Made by a program: the position numbers and the translations under genes. Of a stretch of DNA of 64,000 nucleotides, positions 16,277-26,002 are shown one piece after another. Under the pieces are notes generated by a model. The model saw nothing but the letters and a program-made list of their open reading frames with translations. It made no database searches and had not been told where the DNA came from. Position 1 is the first letter of the stretch, and each line of letters begins with the position of its first letter. Source of the stretch: Cryobacterium algoricola (GTDB lineage: Bacteria; Actinomycetota; Actinomycetes; Actinomycetales; Microbacteriaceae); the NCBI RefSeq assembly GCF_004402485.1, contig NZ_SOFG01000004.1, forward strand, positions 620,001 to 684,000, in the 5' to 3' direction.

Positions 16277-18049
16277 CTACGCTGTCGGCGGGTGCGTCAT
16301 GTCGGTGAATGAGAGTGCCGAGTCCCAGGCGAGACGGCTGGAGGCCTCTCCCCGACCGGTGCGCACCCGATACGCCGCCCACCGCGCGTAGCGCCCGTCG
16401 GCCCGCCTCGCCAGCACGGGTACGGCGCGCAGGTGCACGCCCTCCCTCGGCAGTTCTTCTCCGGGGAAGGTGAGGGGTGTCGGACGCAGGGTGATGCCGC
16501 TCGGGATGACGGGAACTCCGTCGCGGAGCAGTGCCGCCTTGCGCAGTGATACCTGGCCGGGCGTCAGCGCAACGGGTGCCAGCGGGATCCAGTGCGCGGG
16601 CACGAGTGATTGCAGCCGGTATGCCCGCTCGTCCTGGGTGAGACCCTCCGGCCACGGATCGGGAACGGGCGGCCGCTCGCTCGCGCGCCGCCGCGGGTCG
16701 CCGCTTCGACCCTGCACCGAGTTCTCGATGGCCCAGGCCATGTTCGCCATCTCGTCGCGCAGGAACAGCACGTCTTCAAGGGCTTCGCCCACGAGTGTGC
16801 CGACGGCCACGGGCGGCAACACGATGCCGGGGAGCATCCGCCCGGCCGCCGACGAAACGCCGAACATGGTGAATGCGGGATCGGCGAGCTCCGGAACCGT
16901 CACCGCGTCGCCGAAGTCGTCGGTAAGGGTGACGGTTCCGACCCTGTTGACCGCTCCGAGCAGGCCGTCGACCGGTACGGCCAGCCAGTCGTCGCCAGAG
17001 GACAGCGCGAATTCGGCAAGGCAGAGCCTCGCGAGGTCGTTCGTCTGCGCCTCGATGGCGCCCACGTCGACCGCGCCGTCCTCGAGCTGCCAGTAGCGGT
17101 CGGCCGGCATGCCGGGGAACCGTAGCGGAGTGGCGAGCATGGTCGCCTCGCTGCCGACGGGGGTGCCGCTCGGTGCCGCGTCCGGCAGTTCGGCGGTGGC
17201 GCCCTCGACCCAGTCGAGGTCGCTCCAGCGCACGGATGCCGAGCCGAACTGGGTGCCCCTGGCGAACACGGCGTTGGCCTGGTCTCCGAAACGCAGCGCG
17301 AAGCGGTACTCCAGGCGTTCGGTCGACCAGGCGCCCCCGGAATCGGGCTCGCCGTCCAGCCAGGCCAGCCACTCGGCGATCGCCGAACGCGCGGCTACGG
17401 CATCCGTCGCCTCGTCGATCCAGCCGGGATCTCCGGCGCGCAGCTCGATGGCGAGTGTTCCCCCGTCGGGAACGGCGCCGCCGAGCACAGCGAAGAGGCG
17501 TGCGGCCTGCGGGTCGTCGAGTCCGAGTGGATCGTTCGGGTCGTCGTCGAGGGCGAGCGGATGCCGGCCCGTGAGCGAGCGTGCGAGCGTCTCTTCGCCG
17601 GCGTCGGTCAGGAGGTCCACGAGCTGGGCTCCTGCCTCGGCGCGCTGTCGCAGGCCGTCGCCGAACGCGAGCTCCGGCACGTCCTGGATGAGCTCCTCGA
17701 GAAGCGCGCCCTCGCGCCAGGGCCGCCAGTCGGCGTCGGCCAGGTCGATCGTGTCGCCCGGCAGGGGGGCCCAGGCCGTGATCGGCAGCGCGCTCGACGT
17801 CACATTCACCGACACGACGGATCCGGCGTCTTCGCCGGTGAGCTCGCCGAACTGCCACTGCCGACCGAGCATCCACGCGGCATCGCCGATGCGCGCTTCG
17901 GCGCCGGGGGCCGGGTCGCCGGTGACCGAGTCGGGCTCGAGCCGCACCATGGCCGGTGGGTCGGCGACCTGCAGCAGCTTCAGGATCGCCGCCAGGTTCT
18001 GGTCGGTCACCGCGCTGACCATCATGTCGATGGGGATCTTGACGGCCAT
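16277..18049 (-). CDS. Uncharacterised large protein, fourth gene of the 12.8-kb operon (590 aa)
   Basis: I cannot assign a function. The ATG at 18049 is chosen because it shares one base with the previous stop (TGATG) and begins MAVKIPIDMM; the open frame extends further upstream only by chance. The clearest motif is WMLGRQWQFGELTGEDAGS at residues 59-77, which I recall from uncharacterised bacterial proteins where it reads WLLARQWQFGEFQGEDAGS. The remainder alternates acidic loops and strands (YWQLEDGAVDVGAIEAQ, FALSSGDDWLAVPVDGLLG). No signal peptide, membrane helix or enzyme motif is visible, so it is probably cytoplasmic. It is the last gene of the unit and converges on the MarR gene. 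Confidence 0.85.
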   Translation of the reverse strand: MAVKIPIDMMVSAVTDQNLAAILKLLQVADPPAMVRLEPDSVTGDPAPGAEARIGDAAWMLGRQWQFGELTGEDAGSVVSVNVTSSALPITAWAPLPGDTIDLADADWRPWREGALLEELIQDVPELAFGDGLRQRAEAGAQLVDLLTDAGEETLARSLTGRHPLALDDDPNDPLGLDDPQAARLFAVLGGAVPDGGTLAIELRAGDPGWIDEATDAVAARSAIAEWLAWLDGEPDSGGAWSTERLEYRFALRFGDQANAVFARGTQFGSASVRWSDLDWVEGATAELPDAAPSGTPVGSEATMLATPLRFPGMPADRYWQLEDGAVDVGAIEAQTNDLARLCLAEFALSSGDDWLAVPVDGLLGAVNRVGTVTLTDDFGDAVTVPELADPAFTMFGVSSAAGRMLPGIVLPPVAVGTLVGEALEDVLFLRDEMANMAWAIENSVQGRSGDPRRRASERPPVPDPWPEGLTQDERAYRLQSLVPAHWIPLAPVALTPGQVSLRKAALLRDGVPVIPSGITLRPTPLTFPGEELPREGVHLRAVPVLARRADGRYARWAAYRVRTGRGEASSRLAWDSALSFTDMTHPPTA

Positions 18050-21000
18050 CACTTCACCTCCGACAGGAACGGGATGCCGGCGCCGGCCCATTTCACCGTG
18101 GCCAATTCCGTGAACTGGAGCCCGGTGCGGACCTGCAGCCACGGGCTCGCCACGTAGATAGCGGGCAGGATGGCGGCGTCGCCCGGAGCGTGCTCGTAGG
18201 TCACCAGCCGGGCCTTGGCCAGTTCCACGGCCTCCAACACCGTCGCCACGACGGAATCGGTCGTCCACCGGGTGCCGTCAGGCGAGACGGCGGAGAGCAG
18301 CACCTGCGGCGCCCTCGCCGATGCCTGGTTGGCGTGCACGGCGAGCCCGGTGGTGGCCCTGGCCGCCCGCAGCGGGTTGTCCGGCGCCGCCGGATCGAAT
18401 GCCCGGGGGTCGGGTTGGAACGGCAGCGTCTCGGCCCAGCCGTCGATCGCGAGTCCGGCGAACGCCCCGGCGAAGTCGTCATGGCCACCGACGAGTTCGA
18501 CGACGAGATGGCTCGCGGATGCCGCCGGCCAGGGGATGTCGTCGGGGAGAGGCCCGGCCAGCCAGCGCTCCGTGCCCGCGGCCGGGACTCCGGTGGCCTC
18601 ATCGTGTTCCGTGAGCTGCACGATGCGCAGCGGGATCGGGATGCCGAGGGCCCCACCGAGTAGCTGCGCCTCGGCGAGACGTCCGACGCCGGCCTGGACC
18701 GAGGCGTGATCACGCACGAAGGCGTTGACGTGTGCATGCGCCGGCTGCTTCTTCATGGCCGGCGTGGTGATCGCGGCGTGGAACGAGTCGGTGCCGGCGG
18801 GCTTCGTCAGCAGGGGCAGGAGCAGGAAACCGTCGCCGAGGATCCCCTCGGCGACGGCGCGACAGGCATCGACGATCTCTCCCGGGGCGGCTGGGGTGTC
18901 GCGGGCCGGGTCGTTCAGGGCGGAGAGTGTCGCCCGGGCCTGCCCCAGTCGCGCGAACGCCGCCTGCCACGCGCCGACGGCCCACGCGACGTTCGATGGA
19001 ATCGCAGCATCCGGAACCAAGGGAACGCCGAAGGCCGCGAGCCCGCGCACGGCGTCGATCACGTCGGCCACGGCATTCTCGTCGACGGCCAGGCTGTCGG
19101 GGTCGATGGCGGCGATGACCGCCTGGCCGGAGGCGAGCGCGGCGGCGAGGGCGTCGAGCACGGCGCCGATACGCGCGATCAACTCGTCGGTGTCGATCAG
19201 GCGTTCCGGGGCGACTCCGGTGCGCACGAGCGAGTCGGGACCGAGCGGGGTTCCTCCGGCCGCGAGCGAGCGGAGGCTGCCGGCGAAAGTGGCGACGCGC
19301 AGCAGTCCGTCCGCGAGCGGAGAGTCGCCCAGGGCGGGTATGGCTGCACGCAGCTCACGGTCGAGGGAAGCCGCGTCGTCCGCGAAGACCAGGTCGAGAG
19401 CGGCCCAGCCGGCCTCGGCGAGGGTGTGACGGTTGGGGGCGTCGGTCACCGAGATGTCGGCGGGATCACCGAGTCGGCGCGCCGCCCACGCTTCCAGCCT
19501 CGGTTCGGCGAGGGCGCGGGGGCGGGTGGCCGACCAACCGGTCGCACCGGCCGGGATGGCCGCGAACACGCCGTGGGTGAGGATGCGTCCGGTCTGGCGC
19601 ACGCCCAGGATGCCGAGGTCGGGGTCGACGGCGGCGCCACTGGCCATGGCGTCCATTGCCGCGGAGGCGCGCGACGGGTTGCCGGACGAGTACTGCAGGA
19701 CGCTCTCGCTCAGAAGGGCATCCGAGACGGCGTCGAGGGTGGCGGCGGCTCCGCGCAGGGCTGCGACCAGGAGGTCCCACTCCGGGTTCGACACGGGGTC
19801 CCAATTCTCGACGAAGGCGTTGTCGGGCTTCAGGCTGAGGCGGGCGCGCAGCGGCGGGTCGGCCGCCGTGAGCGTATCGAGCGGGAACAGCCGGAGCAGT
19901 TCTGCACCGTCGACGACGTCGGCGGCGGCGACGCGGGCTGCCGCGACCTCTTGCGCTTCGTCGTTGCCGAGCTGATCGGTGGCGGCGGGCGCGATCTGCC
20001 GCAGGCTCAGCTGGAACCGGGCCGCCGAGGTCCCGGCGAGGCCGCGTTCGATCTGGTACCCGAGCAGGGCGCCGATCGACTGCCCGGCCGCGACGCCTTC
20101 GAGCACGCGTCGGAGTTCGACGCCGCGCCGACTCGACAGGTCGATGGCGAACGGTTGCTTCCCCGGCAGTGCGCCGATGTTGGAACGGTGCGCGCTCGCG
20201 AGCACGCCGGCGGCGACGGCGTGCGAGCTGCTCGGCGCGTGGATCCAGCCATCCGGATCGCTCCGGGCCGTTCCGAGACGGATCTGCTCGACGTAGCCGA
20301 ACGCGCCGATGGTCATTCCGACCGGGGCGGTTGCCGCCAGGGTGCCCTGGCGTGCCGTCGCGACGCCCGTCGCCCACGCGTCGACTCGATGGGATGCCAG
20401 ATCGAGAGCAGAGGCGACGGCGATGCGGCGCTCCTCGAGCGGGGCCGCCGCAAGCGCGATCATGGCGGCTCGCACCTCGCCGCCCACTCCGAAGGCATAG
20501 AGCAGTTCGGTGATGGCGCTGCTGCCGAGCCACTTCGCCTGCGGCGTGTCGCCGAGATCGAGTGCCACCTGTGCCAGGGAGGTGCGGGCCTCGGCGACCG
20601 GTTCGAAGGCGGCGATGCTCACACGCTCGGTCGGCTGTCCGTCGAAGTGCCGCACGGAAGCGACCCGCTCGGCGGCGGCGAAGAAGCGCTCGGGGGCGGT
20701 GTCGTCGATGGCGGCGTCGGCGGATGCCGCCACCGTGATGATCCTCCTGATCTCGGGGTCGAGCTCCACGAAATCGACCAGCGGGCCGACGAACTCCTGG
20801 GGCGCGGCGCGGAACCTCAGTCGCTTGGCGCCGTCCCAGGCGATGGCGAGCAGCGCCTGCAGCACGCTGTCGACCTTCGGCGTGGTCCCGGCCAGGATCT
20901 CGGCCACGACATCGGCATCGCGCTCCGAAACGAGGGGCAGGCCGATGGTGCGGGAGTCGTCGTGCGGCGCCGGAGTCTGCAGGATCTTGGCGGCGTCGAC

Positions 21001-22578
21001 GGAGAACTGCGCCATGATGGCCGTTCGCAGGCGAGCCTCAGCCAGCAGTTGGGCGGGATCCGCTCCGGTCGCAGCGGCGAACGACGCGAGCTGCGGGCCG
21101 TCGACCGCCGGTCGGGCGCGCACGCCCGTGGCGACCGGGCTGGTGCCGAGCATGTCGAGCAGGTCCTGGTCGTCGAGCTGCCCGCCGGGACGCACATGGG
21201 GAACGACGGGCGCTCGGCTCGCCCAACGGGAGAGCGTGCGCCGGATGAGCGGCACCAGCTGCGCCGTGGTCTCACCGGAGCGCGGGTTCCAGGCATCGAG
21301 ATCCGCGACCGGCAACACGCCGTAGGGCTGGGCGCCGATGCGCAGCGTCGGCGCCACCCCCGCTCCGCGAACGTAGTCACGGTGCAGGCGCCGGGCCGAC
21401 TCGATGCTTCCCGGGGTGACCGCGGGGATCGCGAGGTCATCGAGACGCTCGAGCACAGGCTCCCAGGTTGCGAACCAAAGTGCGGTATTGGCGGCGGCCT
21501 GGGCCTCGTCCTGGGTCGAGACCGGTCCAGCTGGCAGGAGATGTTCGACGGACGCAGCGTCGAGGCCGAGGGCCGCCGCGAGTCGAGTCGCGTCCCGCGA
21601 CGGCATGCGCGGTTCCACTTGCGGGCCACCGGCGCTTGCGGCGGGGTGATACGGCGAGCGCTCGGCGTCCGCATTGTTGGTGACGGTTCCGGGGGCCAGC
21701 AGCGAGACGCCGTCGGTGAACCTGTGGCTGGTGAGGAGGTCGACGAAGTCGGCGGCGTTGGCCTCCTCGGAGACCGAGTTGCGCGTTCCGACCACCACGA
21801 TGCGGTCGATGAGCGTGGTGCCGACGGGCAGCTGCACCTCCACCCCCAGGCCCGCGTTCTTTGCCGCATCGAAGTCGACTGTCCACTCCGAGCCGAGCGG
21901 CACGGTGAGGCCGGCCACCTGGCTCAGTTCGTCGTCGCCGAACGCGATCGGCGAGAGCGGCACGTCGGTCGCCACCGGCGAACCGGTCACCGTAATCGGT
22001 GCTGCTCCGTTGGGAAACACCCGCACCACGAACTGGTCGGGAAGGCAGCGGGCCACGGTGCCGTGGGCCACCTCTTCCGGTGATTCCGGGAAGACCGGGG
22101 CACCCTGTCCTCGGGTGGCGAGGTTGGTGGGCGTCGTGACCTCGGCCACCCACCCGGCGCGACGTTCCCCGACGGCCGCGGTGAGTGCGGGCCAGGCGAA
22201 CGCATCGGCGGCGTCGACCCAGACGGCCGACCAGTACGCCACCCCGGCCGCGACCTCGGCGTCCGTCACCGAGCGCAGCAGGCTGTCGATGTGCGCCTCG
22301 TCGGGCGAGATGCGCACCCGAAGCGTCGACGTGCCCGGTGTCAGCTTGCTCTCGATACGGACGGGCAGCAGCACCAGGGGAACCTCCGGAGAGGCATCAC
22401 ACGGGTCGAGGTGATCCCGCAGCCCGCCGATGATCGCGCGCAGGTCGTCGTCGAGCGTGAGGATCTCGCCGCGCCGAAGGTGGTCGGCCGGACGACGGAT
22501 GAGCGTTCGGCGCTGCTCGGCCAGGATGGCGATGCGCTCGCGAACTCTGGCCAGGACGGCTGGGGTGTCGACGGGCAT
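18049..22578 (-). CDS. Uncharacterised giant protein, third gene of the operon (1509 aa)
   Basis: No function can be assigned. The N-terminus is a helical segment (residues 1-58), followed by VLLPVRIESKLT at about 69-80 and VRISPDEAHIDS at 88-99. These motifs recur in large hypothetical proteins I recall as LLPVRLETRF and VRIYPDDIHVD. A long Ala-rich helical middle follows. The C-terminus has GLAIDGWAETLPF, TTGLAVHANQASARAPQVLL and AVELAKARLVTYEHAPG, again recurrent in uncharacterised proteins. It has no signal peptide, membrane segment or nucleotide-binding motif. It begins 3 bases after the previous stop and overlaps the next start by one base, so production is translationally coupled. Soluble and probably structural or scaffolding, by inference. 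Confidence 0.85.
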   Translation of the reverse strand: MPVDTPAVLARVRERIAILAEQRRTLIRRPADHLRRGEILTLDDDLRAIIGGLRDHLDPCDASPEVPLVLLPVRIESKLTPGTSTLRVRISPDEAHIDSLLRSVTDAEVAAGVAYWSAVWVDAADAFAWPALTAAVGERRAGWVAEVTTPTNLATRGQGAPVFPESPEEVAHGTVARCLPDQFVVRVFPNGAAPITVTGSPVATDVPLSPIAFGDDELSQVAGLTVPLGSEWTVDFDAAKNAGLGVEVQLPVGTTLIDRIVVVGTRNSVSEEANAADFVDLLTSHRFTDGVSLLAPGTVTNNADAERSPYHPAASAGGPQVEPRMPSRDATRLAAALGLDAASVEHLLPAGPVSTQDEAQAAANTALWFATWEPVLERLDDLAIPAVTPGSIESARRLHRDYVRGAGVAPTLRIGAQPYGVLPVADLDAWNPRSGETTAQLVPLIRRTLSRWASRAPVVPHVRPGGQLDDQDLLDMLGTSPVATGVRARPAVDGPQLASFAAATGADPAQLLAEARLRTAIMAQFSVDAAKILQTPAPHDDSRTIGLPLVSERDADVVAEILAGTTPKVDSVLQALLAIAWDGAKRLRFRAAPQEFVGPLVDFVELDPEIRRIITVAASADAAIDDTAPERFFAAAERVASVRHFDGQPTERVSIAAFEPVAEARTSLAQVALDLGDTPQAKWLGSSAITELLYAFGVGGEVRAAMIALAAAPLEERRIAVASALDLASHRVDAWATGVATARQGTLAATAPVGMTIGAFGYVEQIRLGTARSDPDGWIHAPSSSHAVAAGVLASAHRSNIGALPGKQPFAIDLSSRRGVELRRVLEGVAAGQSIGALLGYQIERGLAGTSAARFQLSLRQIAPAATDQLGNDEAQEVAAARVAAADVVDGAELLRLFPLDTLTAADPPLRARLSLKPDNAFVENWDPVSNPEWDLLVAALRGAAATLDAVSDALLSESVLQYSSGNPSRASAAMDAMASGAAVDPDLGILGVRQTGRILTHGVFAAIPAGATGWSATRPRALAEPRLEAWAARRLGDPADISVTDAPNRHTLAEAGWAALDLVFADDAASLDRELRAAIPALGDSPLADGLLRVATFAGSLRSLAAGGTPLGPDSLVRTGVAPERLIDTDELIARIGAVLDALAAALASGQAVIAAIDPDSLAVDENAVADVIDAVRGLAAFGVPLVPDAAIPSNVAWAVGAWQAAFARLGQARATLSALNDPARDTPAAPGEIVDACRAVAEGILGDGFLLLPLLTKPAGTDSFHAAITTPAMKKQPAHAHVNAFVRDHASVQAGVGRLAEAQLLGGALGIPIPLRIVQLTEHDEATGVPAAGTERWLAGPLPDDIPWPAASASHLVVELVGGHDDFAGAFAGLAIDGWAETLPFQPDPRAFDPAAPDNPLRAARATTGLAVHANQASARAPQVLLSAVSPDGTRWTTDSVVATVLEAVELAKARLVTYEHAPGDAAILPAIYVASPWLQVRTGLQFTELATVKWAGAGIPFLSEVK

Positions 22579-22581
22579 GGT

Positions 22582-25500
22582 CTACGCCTCTCTCACGATG
22601 AGGTCCGTCGCCTGGAACGCGACTCGCACCGGCCGGTGCAGGTGTTTCTCGGCATAGGCGGCGGAATGCGCTGCCGTGTCGGTCAGGTGCTTCTGGTCTG
22701 CCGGCAGCTGGGCATCGGCCGGTCGCTGGAATCGGGTGGCGCTGGGATGCTCGGCGATGGTGATCCACCACTGCTCTCCGTCGAGTTCGTCGACGGAAAG
22801 ATCGACGCCCACGAGCGCGATGTCGGGATCTAGCACCTCGGAGAAGAGCACGCGGGCGGTCTGCTGGGGCGAGCCGACCTTCTCGAAGACCGGATCGCGC
22901 ACGGTCCCCTGGTTCTTCACCGCCTGAATGATGAGATCGGGGAATCGCCGCACAAGCTCGCTCTTGACCACGATCACTGCGCGGCCGTCGCCGCCACCGA
23001 GGGAAATCTGCGATGCCAGGGGCGTCGCGGGGAACAGGTGGATGGGCGTCGCCAGCTCGTCTGCTTTCGGGTTCCAGAAGCGATGGAAGTAGGTGCCGCG
23101 CTGGTCGGTCGGGTATCCTCGCCAGAGCAGCTCCCGCCCCATCTCGTCGCTCAGACCGACGAAGAACGCCGCCATGAATTCACTGTTGGTGGAGAGCACC
23201 GTGACGAAGTCGTCGGCCGGCAGGAGACCGAGCCCGGGAACCAGCCATTCCCGGTCGTATTCCTCGAGTGCGCGGTACATCGGCCGGTCGAAACGCGGCG
23301 ACGCCATGATCGGTGCGATCCGCGGCTGGGCGAACCAGCGATCGGCGAGGCCGCTGCTGAGGTGAAGTCGACCGGCGAGGGACGAGCGCACGGTGTGCCT
23401 GGGATCGATCGCCGTGGCGATGGCAGCGGATGCGACGGCCAGGGTGTCGCGGTGCGGCACGGGATCGATCGTGAGCAGTGCCCCTGGATCGATGAGCGAC
23501 GTCATCTCGGCGCGCAACACGTCGAGCGGAAGCTCGTTGATGCGGTCGAGGGCGGGGGTGAGCTTCACCTCGGCCAGGGCCGCGAACTGTGCCAGCCCGG
23601 CATCGAGTTCGGCCGCGTCCCTCAGGTCGCCGAGCTTCGTGAGGTGCTGCGCGTCGATGACTCTGAGTCCGCGTCCGCCGATGAGCACGTGGCCTACGAC
23701 CGGGATGCGACGGAATTCACCGCCGCCGAGTGGAACCCGCACCGCACCGCCGCCCTGCGGGAGGCGGCCAACGGCGCCGCCGATGGGTGATCGCCTGATG
23801 ATCGGCGCTCGCGGGTTCAACGGTGCGACGATCGGGCCGACCTCGAAGGGGTGCAGGTCGACCGGGTGCACATCGACCGGGTGCACATCGACGGGGTGCA
23901 CATCCACAGGGTGCACATCGAAGACCCCGAGATCGACCAGTACCCGGTCGTTCAGCTTCACGGCCCTGCCCTTCAGGCGCTCGCGCAGGGGGCTCGCAAT
24001 TGTCGCTGTCGAGAGCGAGAGCTCGGCAGCGAGCGGGCCGATGCGCTGGGCGCGGATGGACTCGATCGCGGGAACGGACGAGGAGCGCAGCAGCCTCTCG
24101 CTCCACCGGGTGGCGATGTCCGCGCCCAGGTCGAAGCCGGTGTCGACCGCACTCCAGCGACTCGGCTCCGTGAGGTAGGTGGCGAAGCCGCCCGTGCCCT
24201 CGACGCGTGCGTTCGCTTCCTTCAAGAGGCCGCCGATGGTGTCGACAGGAGCGCCGATCGCCGCACTGACGAGTTGCAGGTCGAGGTGGGCGACGACGTC
24301 GGCCGTGAGTCGCCCGATGCCCTCGGGGTTCGCGTACACCCGGGTGAAGTCGCGGAGCCCCGCGTCGGTTCCCACGACGTTGCCGGCGCGTTGACGGGAG
24401 GCGGCATCCGTTCTCCGGATCATCGGTCCGTCCGGGCGGGTGACCCTTCGAAAGGCGCTCTCGGTCGCTGCGACGGGGGTCGCACTCAGGACCACATCGG
24501 CGAACAGCGTGCTGCCCGCGGTGACCGAGATCCGGGTGGCGAGAGGAGCAGCGACCTGGAGCAGGTGCCCGGCCTGCAGCTCACCGAGCCTGCCGTGGAG
24601 TCTGGTCGCGAGCAGTTCAGCCAGCTGGGCCAGGCGGATGGCGCGATTCGCCGCCTCCACTTCCCCGAGCTGGGCCCACGCCGACTGCATCAGCCGCTCC
24701 TGGTCCCGCTGCACCACTCGGGTTCCGAGTCCGCCCACGATGCGCTTCACGGGAGCGAGATTCAGCTCGGCGAACCAGTCGGAGCCCTCGATGACGGCGC
24801 TGCCACGGTGCAGCTTCGCGTAGATGCGCGGCCCAATGATGGGCAGGTCGGGCACACCGTCCGTCTGCTTCTGCGTGCCCTCGATGGCGGCAGGCAGATC
24901 GAGTTCGGCGCGCAGGTCGTCGACCATGTCGTCGGGCCAGACCGCCGTCTCCGCGATCTGCTGCTCAGGAGTCGACGGCGCGCTTGGCGAGAACAGGGCG
25001 CAGCGCAGCACCTGCTTGCGCCCGACCTCGTCGGCAGCGAGCGCCCGCAGCGGCTTGCCCGGTTGCGACGTGTCGATGAACTTCCGCCCGACCTCGTAGG
25101 GTGCCGCGATGCCCTGCAGCTTGATCGCGAGCGAACGGAAGTCGCCGTCGGGACCGGTGCGGAATTCCCAGCTGTCGTAGACCGGAAGGCGCATCGGGTC
25201 GGGTGAGGAACTGGTCCAGGCCGGGTCGAGGGTGCCGCCCGCGACGCCGAGGCCTCCCCGAACTCCCACGTCGGTCGTCGGCACGAGGGCAGCGATGTAG
25301 TCGGTGTCCTGCTTCAGGATGCGCGGTGAGATGACCCGAGACAGGTTGACGGGAGCGTGCGCCGGTGAGAAGCGGGCGGAGAGGTCCTGCCCCGACGTCG
25401 TGGCCGGCACCTGGGCATGCGCCCAGAGGTCGGCGTGGGTGAGCGTGGGCAGTTGCGCGAGCGCCACCTGGAAGACGGGGAGCAGTGCGGTGGTCGCCGG

Positions 25501-25998
25501 CTCGCGCGTGACCGTCGAGCGCTCCAGCACGACAAGAGTGAGCCAGGGACGCATGACGGGAGCCTGCTGGGCGGCGCTGAACGCCCAGGGCAACTCGGGG
25601 CGATCGAATTCGATGTGGGCCAGCACGGTCTCCTCGGCCGTGCGGGCGCCCGGTGCGGGGAAGCGCCGCACGATCTGCGCCGGGTCGATGCCCCGCACGT
25701 CGCCCGGACCGTACAGGGTCACCGAGAGGGCTGCGGATGCCGTCCCCCCGGCGCTGTCGCCCAGGGGCACCTCCACCCGGGAGCTGGAACGCACGCTGCC
25801 GGCGGGCGGAGCGCTCGCCGCCGCGGCGAGGCCGCCGACGACGGTCGATGCGAACTCGAGCGACTCGATCGCCACGGCGCTCTCGTCGAATTCGTCCTCG
25901 GGAGCGATCATCAGGGCGAACGCGTCAGGCACCACGTGGGTGGCGGTGCGGTCGAGCGGCGCGATGACGCTCGCTGCGATGGCATCCAGGTCGGCCAT
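22582..25998 (-). CDS. Uncharacterised giant protein, second gene of the operon (1138 aa)
   Basis: Function unknown. Motifs I recall only from uncharacterised proteins are PELPWAFSAAQQ at residues 134-145, RPWLTLVVLE at 150-159, GYPTDQRGTYFHRFWN near 960 and DPDIALVGVDLSVDEL followed by WWITIAEHPSATRFQ near the C-terminus. In relatives the last two read YPTDQRGTYFRQFWD and an EQPTEPRFGLDE-like tail. The middle has a short tandem repeat of VDVHP at about residues 692-716. It has no signal peptide and no membrane helix. The start follows the stop of the DUF6603-like gene by 4 bases with an AAGGGG site inside that gene. The repeated His-Pro segment is unusual and could be a flexible or metal-binding linker. 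Confidence 0.85.
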   Translation of the reverse strand: MADLDAIAASVIAPLDRTATHVVPDAFALMIAPEDEFDESAVAIESLEFASTVVGGLAAAASAPPAGSVRSSSRVEVPLGDSAGGTASAALSVTLYGPGDVRGIDPAQIVRRFPAPGARTAEETVLAHIEFDRPELPWAFSAAQQAPVMRPWLTLVVLERSTVTREPATTALLPVFQVALAQLPTLTHADLWAHAQVPATTSGQDLSARFSPAHAPVNLSRVISPRILKQDTDYIAALVPTTDVGVRGGLGVAGGTLDPAWTSSSPDPMRLPVYDSWEFRTGPDGDFRSLAIKLQGIAAPYEVGRKFIDTSQPGKPLRALAADEVGRKQVLRCALFSPSAPSTPEQQIAETAVWPDDMVDDLRAELDLPAAIEGTQKQTDGVPDLPIIGPRIYAKLHRGSAVIEGSDWFAELNLAPVKRIVGGLGTRVVQRDQERLMQSAWAQLGEVEAANRAIRLAQLAELLATRLHGRLGELQAGHLLQVAAPLATRISVTAGSTLFADVVLSATPVAATESAFRRVTRPDGPMIRRTDAASRQRAGNVVGTDAGLRDFTRVYANPEGIGRLTADVVAHLDLQLVSAAIGAPVDTIGGLLKEANARVEGTGGFATYLTEPSRWSAVDTGFDLGADIATRWSERLLRSSSVPAIESIRAQRIGPLAAELSLSTATIASPLRERLKGRAVKLNDRVLVDLGVFDVHPVDVHPVDVHPVDVHPVDLHPFEVGPIVAPLNPRAPIIRRSPIGGAVGRLPQGGGAVRVPLGGGEFRRIPVVGHVLIGGRGLRVIDAQHLTKLGDLRDAAELDAGLAQFAALAEVKLTPALDRINELPLDVLRAEMTSLIDPGALLTIDPVPHRDTLAVASAAIATAIDPRHTVRSSLAGRLHLSSGLADRWFAQPRIAPIMASPRFDRPMYRALEEYDREWLVPGLGLLPADDFVTVLSTNSEFMAAFFVGLSDEMGRELLWRGYPTDQRGTYFHRFWNPKADELATPIHLFPATPLASQISLGGGDGRAVIVVKSELVRRFPDLIIQAVKNQGTVRDPVFEKVGSPQQTARVLFSEVLDPDIALVGVDLSVDELDGEQWWITIAEHPSATRFQRPADAQLPADQKHLTDTAAHSAAYAEKHLHRPVRVAFQATDLIVREA
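23851..23925 (-). repeat. Five 15-bp tandem units encoding VDVHP repeats
   Basis: Five consecutive 15-base units of the form GTGCACATCGACCGG keep the reading frame and encode repeated D-V-H-P-V. The second and third units are nearly identical and the outer ones diverge. Copy number probably changes by slippage. Confidence 0.85.
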
Positions 25999-26002
25999 CA
26001 GG

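Noticed and set aside
23851-23925. CRISPR-like short repeat array
   Set aside because: The units are contiguous 15-mers without spacers and are translated in frame. It is a coding tandem repeat.
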